Program-made: the position numbers and the translations under genes
In this document: positions 15,770 to 24,096 of the stretch, piece by piece
Layout: each line of letters begins with the position of its first letter
Position numbering within the stretch: position 1 is the first letter of the stretch
The notes under the pieces: generated by a model
The model's database searches: none
Seen by the model: the letters and a program-made list of their open reading frames with translations, nothing else
Told to the model about the DNA's origin: nothing
From: JBGSIZ01 sp041742255
GTDB taxonomy: Bacteria > Pseudomonadota > Alphaproteobacteria > Rhodobacterales > Rhodobacteraceae
Length of the DNA stretch: 31,859 nt
Reading direction: 5' to 3'
Assembly: GCA_041742255.1 (NCBI GenBank)
Contig: JBGSIZ010000203.1
Coordinates: forward strand, 1-31,859

Positions 15770-18700
15770 ATGGCCACACTGACCGAAGCCCAAGTCGAAG
15801 CTATCCTTCTTGATCACCTTGCCGCGCTTGGCTATGCCTGCCTGAACGACGCCATATGCGGCCCCGATGGTGCGGCCCCGGAACGTGACGCCTACTCCGA
15901 CACGTTCCTGACGGCCCGTCTGCGTGCCGCCATCGCCCGCCTCAACCCCGATATCCCCGAAGATGCCCGCGACGATGCCCTGCGCCGGGTGATCGCCAAC
16001 GTCCGCCCCTCGCTGATCGAAGAGAACCGCCGCCTCCACCGCGCTATGGTCGAAGGTGTCCCGGTGGAATACCGCGCCAAGGATGGGTCGATCCGGGGCG
16101 ATGCCGTCCGGCTGCTGGACCCCACGGATCAGTTGAACGACTGGCTGGCGATTTCGCAGTTCACCGTTATTGAAAACCACCATAACCGCCGCCCGGATGT
16201 GGTAGTGTTCCTGAATGGCCTTCCCGTTGGTGTGATCGAGGTGAAAAAGCCGGGCGCCGAAAGTGCTACCCTTGGCGCGGCCTTTAACCAGCTGCAGACC
16301 TACAAGGCGCAGATCCCCTCGCTTTTTCGTGCCAATGCCGTTTTGGTGACAACGGATGGCGTGCAGGCCCGTGTCGGATCGCTTACCGCCGATCTGGAAC
16401 GTTTCATGCCGTGGCGCACCATCGACGGCGCCGATGTCGCCCCCAAGGGTGCCCCGGAAATGCCGGTCTTGATCGAAGGCGTGTTTGCGCGACCCAGACT
16501 GTTGTCGCTGCTGCAGGACTTTACCGTTTTTGGCGACACACCGGGCGGTATCGCCAAGATTATTGCAGGCTATCACCAATTCCATGCCGTCAAGCGCGCA
16601 GTCGCCAGCACCGTCGCGGCCAGCCGGTCCGCCGGGGATCGCAAAGCCGGGGTGATCTGGCACACGCAAGGATCAGGCAAGAGCCTCTTGATGGCCTTTT
16701 ATGCGGGCCAGTTGGTCCGTGAACCTGCGATGGAGAACCCGACCATCGTCGTCATCACCGATCGCAATGACCTAGACGATCAACTGTTCGCTACCTTTTC
16801 GATGTGCCGCGACCTGATCCGCCAGACCCCGGTTCAGGCTGACAGTCGGGAAGACCTGCAGAAAGAACTGTCCCGCGCCTCGGGTGGCGTTGTCTTTACA
16901 ACCATCCAGAAGTTTGCCCCGGAAAAGGGCGGCGCCTATCCGCTGCTGACCGATCGCCGCAACGTGGTTGTCATCGCAGACGAGGCGCACCGCAGCCAAT
17001 ACGGGTTCAAAGCGCGGATCGAAAAGACCGGCGATATCGCCTATGGCTTTGCCAAACACCTGCGCGATGCACTGCCCAATGCCTCGTTCATCGGATTTAC
17101 CGGAACCCCGATCGAGGCGACCGATGTCAACACACCGGCGGTCTTTGGCCATTACATCGACGTCTACGACATCAGTCGCGCGGTCGAAGATGGTGCCACG
17201 GTGCCCATCTACTATGAAAGCCGGCTTGCGCGCATTGAATTGCCCGACGCCGAAAAACCCAAAGTCGATGCTGAGATCGAGGAGCTGACCGAAGACGAGG
17301 CCGTCAGCGAACAGGAACGGCTTAAAAGAAAGTGGTCCACTGTGGAGGCCCTTGTTGGGTCCGAGAAGCGCTTACAGATGGTTGCGGAGGATTTGGTCGC
17401 CCATTTCGAGGCCCGGGTCCAAGCGATGGATGGAAAGGCCATGATCGTCTGCATGAGCCGCAGGATTTGTGTTGACCTTTACAACCAGATTGTAACGTTA
17501 CGCCCCGATTGGCATTCCGAAGACGACACCGAAGGGCTCATGAAGATCGTGATGACCGGTTCCGCGGCAGACCCTGACGTTTGGCAACCCCATATTGGCG
17601 GCAAGGCGCGCCGCGATCTGCTCGCCAAGAGAGCCAAGAATTCCAAGGATGGATTAAAGCTCGTCATCGTTCGGGACATGTGGCTGACAGGCTTCGACAG
17701 CCCGTCGATGCATACGATGTATATCGATAAGCCGATGCAAGGGCACGGATTGATGCAAGCCATTGCCCGGGTCAACAGGGTATTTCGCGATAAACCCGCA
17801 GGCTTGATCGTCGACTACATCGGCATCGCCCAGAACCTGAAATCCGCGCTGGGCCAATATTCCAAGTCCGATCAGGAACAGGCCGGGATCGATGAAGCCG
17901 AGGCCGTCGCGGCGCTCTTGGAGCGTTTGGATATCGTCCGCGCCATGTTCCATGGCTTTGATTATTCCAATGGGCTGATTGGCACACCGCATCAGCGATT
18001 GGTCGCTCTCGCAGAAGCCTTGAACTGGATTCTCCAAAAGCAAGATCAAGCCGCCCAGCGCGAGAAGGACAAAGAGGCAAAGAAAGCAGCACACCGGCGG
18101 TATCAGGACGCGGTTCTTGGTCTATCCAAGGCATTCGCACTTTGTTCGGCCAGTGATCCGGCCCGCGACGTTCGGGACGAGGTCGGGTTCTTCCAGACTG
18201 TCCGTGCGGCCATGGTCAAGGCCGCTGACACCTCGGGACGATCAGCTGCCGATCGCGACTTGGCCATCCGCCAGATCGTGAACGGTGCCGTGGCCTCCAC
18301 CGAAATCGTCGACATTCTTTCTGCGGCAGGGCTTTCGTCCCCCGACATTTCGATCTTGTCAGACGAGTTTTTGGCAGAAGTCGGTCAAATGGAAAAAAAG
18401 AACCTGGCGCTCGAGGCCTTGAAAAAGCTCATCAACGACGAAATCAGGTCGCGCAGCAAATCCAACGTGATTGAAACCCGGAAGTTTTCCGAGCGTTTGC
18501 AAGAGGCTATCTCTCGATACCACACGAATGCCATAAGCACTGTCGAAGTCCTTCAGGAATTGATCGCACTGGCCAAGGACGTTCGCGAAGCCCGGAACCG
18601 CGGAGAAGAGACGGGGCTCTCGCCCGAGGAAATTGCCTTTTATGACGCCTTGGCCGATAACCAAAGCGCTGTTGACATCCTTGGGAACGAACAGCTGAAG

Positions 18701-18901
18701 GTCATCGCCCATGAATTGTTGAAGGGCCCTAAATCCAACGTCAGCATCGATTGGGCACACCGCGACGGCGCAAGGGCGCGGCTGCGCGTGCTGGTAAAGC
18801 GGATCCTGCGGAAATACGGCTATCCCCCAGACCTTGAAGATGCGGCCGTCAGGGGGGTACTGGCGCAAGCGGAAGCTTTGCTGACGGATTTGGCCCATTG
18901 A
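15770..18901 (+). CDS. hsdR: Type I restriction endonuclease subunit HsdR
   Basis: The product is 1043 aa, full length and with no interruption. The N-terminal PD-(D/E)xK nuclease has Asp143 (RRPDVVVF) and Glu157-x-Lys159 (VIEVKKPG). The superfamily 2 translocase follows: Walker A TQGSGKS with Lys304, DEAH at 404-407, and GFTGTPIE as motif III. Later helicase motifs are seen around GFDSPSMHTMY and MQAIARVNR. The C-terminal helical region (about 700-1043) docks on the methylase core. HsdR needs HsdM and HsdS to recognise DNA, then pumps DNA and cuts at a distance. Because hsdM and hsdS here carry nonsense codons, it may be idle unless they are read through or supplied in trans. Confidence 0.95.
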   Translation: MATLTEAQVEAILLDHLAALGYACLNDAICGPDGAAPERDAYSDTFLTARLRAAIARLNPDIPEDARDDALRRVIANVRPSLIEENRRLHRAMVEGVPVEYRAKDGSIRGDAVRLLDPTDQLNDWLAISQFTVIENHHNRRPDVVVFLNGLPVGVIEVKKPGAESATLGAAFNQLQTYKAQIPSLFRANAVLVTTDGVQARVGSLTADLERFMPWRTIDGADVAPKGAPEMPVLIEGVFARPRLLSLLQDFTVFGDTPGGIAKIIAGYHQFHAVKRAVASTVAASRSAGDRKAGVIWHTQGSGKSLLMAFYAGQLVREPAMENPTIVVITDRNDLDDQLFATFSMCRDLIRQTPVQADSREDLQKELSRASGGVVFTTIQKFAPEKGGAYPLLTDRRNVVVIADEAHRSQYGFKARIEKTGDIAYGFAKHLRDALPNASFIGFTGTPIEATDVNTPAVFGHYIDVYDISRAVEDGATVPIYYESRLARIELPDAEKPKVDAEIEELTEDEAVSEQERLKRKWSTVEALVGSEKRLQMVAEDLVAHFEARVQAMDGKAMIVCMSRRICVDLYNQIVTLRPDWHSEDDTEGLMKIVMTGSAADPDVWQPHIGGKARRDLLAKRAKNSKDGLKLVIVRDMWLTGFDSPSMHTMYIDKPMQGHGLMQAIARVNRVFRDKPAGLIVDYIGIAQNLKSALGQYSKSDQEQAGIDEAEAVAALLERLDIVRAMFHGFDYSNGLIGTPHQRLVALAEALNWILQKQDQAAQREKDKEAKKAAHRRYQDAVLGLSKAFALCSASDPARDVRDEVGFFQTVRAAMVKAADTSGRSAADRDLAIRQIVNGAVASTEIVDILSAAGLSSPDISILSDEFLAEVGQMEKKNLALEALKKLINDEIRSRSKSNVIETRKFSERLQEAISRYHTNAISTVEVLQELIALAKDVREARNRGEETGLSPEEIAFYDALADNQSAVDILGNEQLKVIAHELLKGPKSNVSIDWAHRDGARARLRVLVKRILRKYGYPPDLEDAAVRGVLAQAEALLTDLAH

Positions 18902-18942
18902 AGCGAGTTGTCGCTCGATCAATTTCGCGGCCTACAGGAACG

Positions 18943-19078
18943 GTAATCCCCCCCGGAAGTAAGGGGCTGCATAAGTAGAATTTTCTCGGCAAGATGAACG
19001 AGGAGATTTCGAATGAAGACAAGCAAATACACTGAGGCGCAGATCATCGCGATCCTGCGTCAGGCCGAAGGCGGGATG
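18943..19078 (+). mobile_element. Left-end fragment of a second IS3/IS407-type element
   Basis: The C-rich end (TAATCCCCCCCGGAAGT) shares CCCCCCGGAAGT with the end of the IS at 7480. A leader with GAGGAG follows, then ATG 19013 and the first 21 residues of an OrfA (MKTSKYTEAQIIAILRQAEGG). The sequence breaks off at about 19076, where it meets the 3' part of a broken IS1182-like transposase gene. Only about 135 bp remain. Confidence 0.7.
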
Positions 19079-19806
19079 CGGGTGGCTTCCACATCGAGGA
19101 TGACGCCGTTGTCAGTGTCGACCAGGTAGTTGGTGAAATAGGCAAAATAGGCTGGACCGCCGCGAGCCCGTGTCCATTGTGAGGCGGGATCGGAATGCGA
19201 GGTGAACTTCGGATCGACCGGGCTCGCTGCGCCGAAGGCCGCATCGTTAAGCGTTTCCAGATACTCCCTGACAGCCCGGGGCGCGTCTTCGGGATTGATC
19301 TTCTCGGGCGCCCAATCCGCCTTCGGGGTCGAGCTCTGCCGGTTCGCGTCAGCCTGGATGATGCTGGCGTCGGCTGCCAGCCGTTGGCCGCTGGCCAATC
19401 CTTCCGCGATACAGCGCGCCACCAACGTCTCGAAGAGGTGGCGCAAAAGATAGCTGTCACGAAAGCGGCCGTGCCGGTTCTTCGAGAAGGTCGAATGGTC
19501 CGGCACAGGATTAGACAGATCGAGACGGCAGAACCAGCGATAAGCGAGGTTCAGATGGACCTCTTCGCAGAGCCGACGTTCGGACCTGATGCCCGTAATA
19601 TAACCGACCAGAAGCATGCGGATCATCAGTTCCGGATCCACCGACGGCCGCCCGGTGGAAGTGTAGAATGGTGCCAGGTGCTGCCGGATGCCGTTCAAGT
19701 TGACGAACCGATCCACAGGCCTGAGCATGTGGTCGGGCGGGATATGCGCTTCGATCGAGAACTCATAGAACAGAGCGCCTTGCGCTTCCTGCCGGGCCAC
19801 CTTCAT
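19077..19806 (-). pseudogene. IS1182-type transposase, C-terminus lost
   Basis: About 243 residues of an IS1182-like transposase remain from ATG 19806. The typical start (FYEFSIEAHIPPDHMLRPVDRFVNL) is followed by GRPSVDPELMIRMLLVGYITGIRSERRLCEEVHLNLAYRWFCRLDL and the segment PDHSTFSKNRHGRF. ADASIIQADANR carries one expected catalytic acid. Similarity stops right after DVEATR, where the protein would normally run on for another 200 or so residues, including the last catalytic glutamate. The break coincides with the fragment of the IS3-type element. The gene cannot make an active enzyme. The 219 bp beyond its start hold no gene that I see. Confidence 0.83.
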
Positions 19807-20025
19807 CGCCGTTCAACTCAACCTGCCGCAGCCAGATTGAATCAACCGCCAGCACCCCAGGCAAGATAAGTTTTTCAACGGAATACGGTCGTAGCTGCCG
19901 TTGGCCGGTTGGGCCGACCCTGTCGCGGAGGTTTCCACAGCGGCTGTTCAGGTCGCCCCCATCGAGCACACGATCTTGAGAAATCCGCGATGTGATCCGT
20001 TCACGGACGAGTTCGCCCTTCCTGG

Positions 20026-23000
20026 TCAGAATACGAACACATAGTCGATGGCCAGTCCCCAGCTATCGTAGCCGGAGGATCCGATGCCGTCATAATATCC
20101 GCTCAGGCCCAATGTTGCACCGTCGGTGAACGTCTGTCGCAAGCCGAAATTGATCTTTGCCCGACCCCCTTCGAACGCGGGCACGACGGTGCTCGCCACC
20201 CCAGTTCCGCTGTTGTGCGACCAAATGCCTGAGATGCCTCCGGTCAATTGCAGTGGGCCGAACGCGGTTTCCACATCTTGTCTGATGTCCAGTCCGACCG
20301 ACACCTGTGCGAGTTCGATACGTTGGGCAGGAACCGGGTTTCCCAGCCCGTCGGTATACGGCTTTTGTCGGTCTGTCGTATAGGACAGGTCGACATTGGG
20401 CGACAGCGTTGTGCGCCCATATATCATTTGCCCCGCGACCTTGGCCTGCACCAGGGCGCGGTCTGTGTCGAAGACGTCAGTATAGGTGCCGAACGGTGAT
20501 ACTTCGTTCTTTGACTGGCCCCAAAGCGCCCGCGCTTCGAAAAAGAGCGGTTGATCGGGGATATTGCCAACAACATAGGGACCAACGAGCCATCCGGTTC
20601 CTGCGATCCGGGCTAGCCCATCGGTCTGCTCACTTTGATCAAACTGGAGCATCGCCCCAAAGGAAAGGGACGGCGTAACTGCCCGGTGGCTGCCAATGGC
20701 GCCGAACAGATAGCGACTTTGGGCACTGTCTTCGTCAGACCAGGCGCCATTGGCGATCATCCAGATTGGGCCGTCGCCTCTGTTGGCAAAGGCAAAGTTA
20801 CCGGAGGTCTCATTCATGAACATTTTAGCCGAGCCCATCCGCGGCCCGGTAAGAAGGTCGATCAGATCTGGCTGGTTGTTGAGCAATTGATTGGCCCGCG
20901 AGAGCTGAAACCCAGCGATGAGCTTTTGCGTTTCCTCCACTGTCTGGTCGGCAACGGTGAGCGTGTTCGAGGCGAGGCTGGCGTTCCCTGCCAAATCCTG
21001 CGCAGCCCCGGCCGGGACTTGAACCGTGACCGCCCCACTGCCGTTAGTGGTAAGGGTCGCCAGATAAATGGCAGGGCCGCCCGTCACTGACACGACAGCC
21101 GCATTTGTGGCCACAACATCCGTGCGGTCAAAGCCCACGACGTCTTCGGAAAAGCTAATGGTCAGCGACAGCGACATCGCCTGCACTGCACTTTCGGGAA
21201 GGCCGGACAACACGACCTCGGGCGAAACATGATCGACGACGACATAGAGTATCGACAGAGTAGATTCATTGCCGGCAACGTCTGTTGCGAAAACTGACAC
21301 CTCGCCTGATACCTGCCCAGCGGCAGACGTGACGCTATAGTTCCCGTCGGGCCCGATATCGGCTGACGCCTGCGATCCATCTGGAAAAGTGACGGTTACC
21401 GTTGTGCCGGGCTCCGCAGTCCCTGTGATGGTGATCTGCCCGTTTGCGGTACTGCTAAAGCTGCCCACGACAGGCGCCAAGGGGGCGGTCGTATCCGTCA
21501 CGGTGACAGTAAAGCTGACCTGCGCCGCAGCATTGCCCGCGCTGTCGGTCGCATCCATCGTGACGAGGGTGACGCCAAGGGGGAATTCGTAGGGGCCGAC
21601 TAGGATCGTCGAACCCACGGTATAAATGATCGGGATGCCGCTATCAGCATTGTCACTGACAATGCCATGGTCGGTGACATCCAGCAAGGCGGTCGATCCG
21701 CCCGTGTCTGCCTCGACACTGATCGGCGGGCCCGCTGTCAGCAAGGGCATTTCGTCATCGGTTACCGTAACTGTAAAGCTCACCTGATTGGCCGCATTGC
21801 CCGCGCTGTCGGTCACATCCACAGTTACGATCGTTTCGCCAATCGGAAAGTCGAACGGGCTGCTGATCACTTCGGCGCCGATGGTGTAGACGGGGTCAAG
21901 ACCAGCGTCGGCGTTGTCGGTCACAGTGACGGCAAAGCTGATGGATGCGGTGGGCAGGCCCGGGTCGGTCGCCTGCACAACGTCGGCAGGTGGGGTTAGC
22001 ATGGGCAGTTCGTCATCCGTCACGGTGACGGTGAAACTCTCCTGAATGGCCGCGTTGCCTGCGCTGTCGGTGGCGTCCAATGTGACCACCGTGTCGCCAA
22101 TGGGGAAATCGTAAGTGCCAGTCAGAACCGTCGCGCCGACGGCATAGGTGATCCCCAACACCTCGCCCGAATTGTCAGTGACAGAGCCGAGCGTGGTCAC
22201 GTCCAGCGCTGATGTGGCAAGGCCCGCGTCCGCAATGATTGTCATGTCGGCAGGCGCCGTCAGAACCGGCAGTTCCTCATCGGTCACGGTGACGGTAAAG
22301 CTGTCCTCGGTATAGGCCATTGAGGGGTCTGTCGCCTTGACGGTCACGGTGTGGACGCCGATGGGAAAGGCGTGCGGGCTGGTGATTGGTCCGCCCTCAA
22401 AGGTATAGACTGGGGTGATGTCTGCCCCGGAATTGTCGGTCACCGTCGCGGCAAAGGACACTGTCGCCACCGCATCGCCGACATCGGTTGCCACCACGAT
22501 ATCGGACGGAACCGTCAGAACCGGATCAATGCCGTCTGTGATCCTGAAATTGATGGGCGGCAAAGAAATGGACGTCTGTTGTGGAACGGTGGCTAGCAAA
22601 TTGCCGCCCCTGTCCTCCAGTTCATCATAGCTGCTTGCATCAATAAATTCGTCGGGAAGTTTGTAAAGATATCGTTGATTCCCCCCTTGGAAAAGAGTGA
22701 CACTTCCTGCGCTGGGTGTCGCATCGGTTTTTACTGTCGCCACCAGCCGTATCACACAATCGCCGAGAGGGGCTTGGTCTCGGACCAAACCGACCTGATT
22801 GTTTGTCAGCCAAACAAAGTAGCTTGACCGCGGATAGCCATCTTTGGCGCAGGACACCTCGACGTCACTTTCCTCGAAGTTCAGTTGCGAGATATTGCTA
22901 AAAAACATTCGGGTGACGAGCCTAGAGGGGGTGGCGAGAACCGCGTTTGGTTCGCCGCTTTGTTCGTACACCGCAACCAGCTGTTCGCCCGGCCCGACGG

Positions 23001-23145
23001 TTATATCCTCGACAAATCCCGAAATGGTGAACCCTTGGTAGGTGGCAGTAAACACCTCGGATTGCTGGGCATGGGCCGCCCCACTGGCCAAAGTGGCGAT
23101 CCAGACGGCCAGCAACAGCCGCCATGCGTTTTTGACTACAGCCAT
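20026..23145 (-). CDS. HYR-repeat surface protein with C-terminal autotransporter-like beta-barrel
   Basis: The product is 1039 aa from ATG 23145 (GGGAG upstream); an in-frame TTG at 23163 is less likely. A signal peptide ends at AHA (residue 26). A unique domain follows to about residue 205. Four HYR-type Ig-like repeats of about 90 residues come next, each ending in a SFTVTVTD-like strand and containing TDNSG/TDNAD and ATDSAGNAA motifs. One Ig-like domain (ITGTAEPGTTVTVTFPDGS) and another Big-type domain (SEDVVGFDRTDV) follow. The last 290 residues alternate in strand-like fashion and finish in DYVFVF with a terminal Phe, as in outer-membrane barrels. It is probably an adhesin-like surface protein. 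It is divergent from a response-regulator gene that may control it. Confidence 0.82.
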   Translation of the reverse strand: MAVVKNAWRLLLAVWIATLASGAAHAQQSEVFTATYQGFTISGFVEDITVGPGEQLVAVYEQSGEPNAVLATPSRLVTRMFFSNISQLNFEESDVEVSCAKDGYPRSSYFVWLTNNQVGLVRDQAPLGDCVIRLVATVKTDATPSAGSVTLFQGGNQRYLYKLPDEFIDASSYDELEDRGGNLLATVPQQTSISLPPINFRITDGIDPVLTVPSDIVVATDVGDAVATVSFAATVTDNSGADITPVYTFEGGPITSPHAFPIGVHTVTVKATDPSMAYTEDSFTVTVTDEELPVLTAPADMTIIADAGLATSALDVTTLGSVTDNSGEVLGITYAVGATVLTGTYDFPIGDTVVTLDATDSAGNAAIQESFTVTVTDDELPMLTPPADVVQATDPGLPTASISFAVTVTDNADAGLDPVYTIGAEVISSPFDFPIGETIVTVDVTDSAGNAANQVSFTVTVTDDEMPLLTAGPPISVEADTGGSTALLDVTDHGIVSDNADSGIPIIYTVGSTILVGPYEFPLGVTLVTMDATDSAGNAAAQVSFTVTVTDTTAPLAPVVGSFSSTANGQITITGTAEPGTTVTVTFPDGSQASADIGPDGNYSVTSAAGQVSGEVSVFATDVAGNESTLSILYVVVDHVSPEVVLSGLPESAVQAMSLSLTISFSEDVVGFDRTDVVATNAAVVSVTGGPAIYLATLTTNGSGAVTVQVPAGAAQDLAGNASLASNTLTVADQTVEETQKLIAGFQLSRANQLLNNQPDLIDLLTGPRMGSAKMFMNETSGNFAFANRGDGPIWMIANGAWSDEDSAQSRYLFGAIGSHRAVTPSLSFGAMLQFDQSEQTDGLARIAGTGWLVGPYVVGNIPDQPLFFEARALWGQSKNEVSPFGTYTDVFDTDRALVQAKVAGQMIYGRTTLSPNVDLSYTTDRQKPYTDGLGNPVPAQRIELAQVSVGLDIRQDVETAFGPLQLTGGISGIWSHNSGTGVASTVVPAFEGGRAKINFGLRQTFTDGATLGLSGYYDGIGSSGYDSWGLAIDYVFVF
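21470..22520 (-). repeat. Tandem DNA repeats encoding the HYR domains
   Basis: Four diverged tandem units of roughly 250 bp recur here. The conserved block around GTCACGGTGACGGTAAAGCT (reading along the + strand) appears near 21498, 21765, 22018 and 22283. The units are too diverged for simple recent slippage across the whole unit, but the blocks are near-identical and could recombine to change repeat number. Confidence 0.6.
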
Positions 23146-23210
23146 AATCGACGCTCCCAGCAAGGACCCATACTCGGGTCGAGTGTCGTTGCATTTTTGC
23201 GTGCAGGTCT

Positions 23211-23228
23211 ATGTGTGGATCCTCACAT
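23211..23228. promoter_or_regulatory. Palindrome proximal to the surface-protein gene
   Basis: ATGTGTGGATCCTCACAT is palindromic at 16 of 18 positions. It shares the TGTGGATCC core with the palindrome at 23383. It lies 66 bp before the start of the HYR protein gene and is a plausible binding site for the adjacent NarL-type regulator. Confidence 0.5.
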
Positions 23229-23344
23229 GTGGCGCAGAAAACACAGGGCCGTGCGTTGAGGGGCCGTCTGGCGTGGCGCAGTTGTCTGGGCAAAGGGCTG
23301 CTTGTGACAATCCTGAACCAACCCGCCCGCCAAGACAGGTGGCG

Positions 23345-23382
23345 TAAATTATTCTGGCACCCATAAATTATTCTGGCACCCA
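23345..23382. repeat. Tandem 19-bp duplication in the divergent promoter region
   Basis: TAAATTATTCTGGCACCCA occurs twice without a gap (23345-23363 and 23364-23382), directly before a palindrome. Exact identity suggests a recent duplication or a functional pair of sites. Confidence 0.7.
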
Positions 23383-23394
23383 TGTGGATCCACA
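23383..23394. promoter_or_regulatory. Perfect palindrome proximal to the response-regulator gene
   Basis: TGTGGATCCACA is a perfect 12-bp palindrome, 60 bp upstream of the regulator's ATG. Together with the copy at 23211 it frames the space between the divergent genes. Confidence 0.5.
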
Positions 23395-23454
23395 CCTAGG
23401 TCCCGGGGCGCAATGTGATACTTTTCAAGGGCCACAGCAGCAGGATAGCGCCCG

Positions 23455-24096
23455 ATGACCTCTCACTCTGTCCTGATCCTTGAAGATCGACCCGAGATTG
23501 CCAAGCGGCTGGAAAGGGCAATTCTCAAGACAGAGGGGTTGGATCTGGCCGGGTCCGCAGGGGCATTGGACCGGGGGATGCAGATGATCTTTGACCTTCG
23601 GCCGCGAGTGATCCTGGTGGATTTGGGTCTGCCGGACGGATCGGGGATAGAGGCGATTGCAGCGGTGGCCAACGCAGATTGGGAGATTGATTCCCTTGTA
23701 ATTTCGGTCTTCGGCGACGAGGCGCGGGTCGTGCAGGCGATACAGGCCGGGGCGCGGGGCTATCTGCTCAAGGGGGGTGATCTGGATCAGGTAGGGGCCG
23801 ATATCCTGTCTTTGATCAACGGGGGCAGCCCGATCAGCCCCGCGATCGCGCGTCATGTTCTCAATCGGCTTGGGGATCACGCGGATGCCGATACCCCGGA
23901 CGAGGTCGGTCTGACCACGCGCGAATCCGATATATTGCGGGCGGTGTCACGCGGTTACAAACGGCGCGAGATTGCGGGCCAACTGGACATATCCGAAGGC
24001 ACTGTCGGCAATCACATCACCAACATCTATCGCAAGCTCAAGGTGCGGTCGAACATCGAAGCTGTGGCACAAGCCGCCAGAAAGGGCATAATTTGA
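23455..24096 (+). CDS. NarL/LuxR-family response regulator
   Basis: The product is 213 aa. The receiver domain has the acidic pair Glu-Asp in LILEDRPE, the phosphorylated Asp56 in VILVDLGLPDGSG, and the conserved Lys106 in GYLLKGG. The LuxR-type helix-turn-helix covers about residues 150-210 (LTTRESDILRAVSRGYKRREIAGQLDISEGTVGNHITNIYRKLKV). The Shine-Dalgarno sequence is weak. The stop codon overlaps the ATG of the sensor kinase (TGATG), so the two are one translational unit. As a pair they form a two-component system. The nearest target is the divergent HYR surface-protein gene, with candidate sites in the 309 bp between them. Confidence 0.93.
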   Translation: MTSHSVLILEDRPEIAKRLERAILKTEGLDLAGSAGALDRGMQMIFDLRPRVILVDLGLPDGSGIEAIAAVANADWEIDSLVISVFGDEARVVQAIQAGARGYLLKGGDLDQVGADILSLINGGSPISPAIARHVLNRLGDHADADTPDEVGLTTRESDILRAVSRGYKRREIAGQLDISEGTVGNHITNIYRKLKVRSNIEAVAQAARKGII

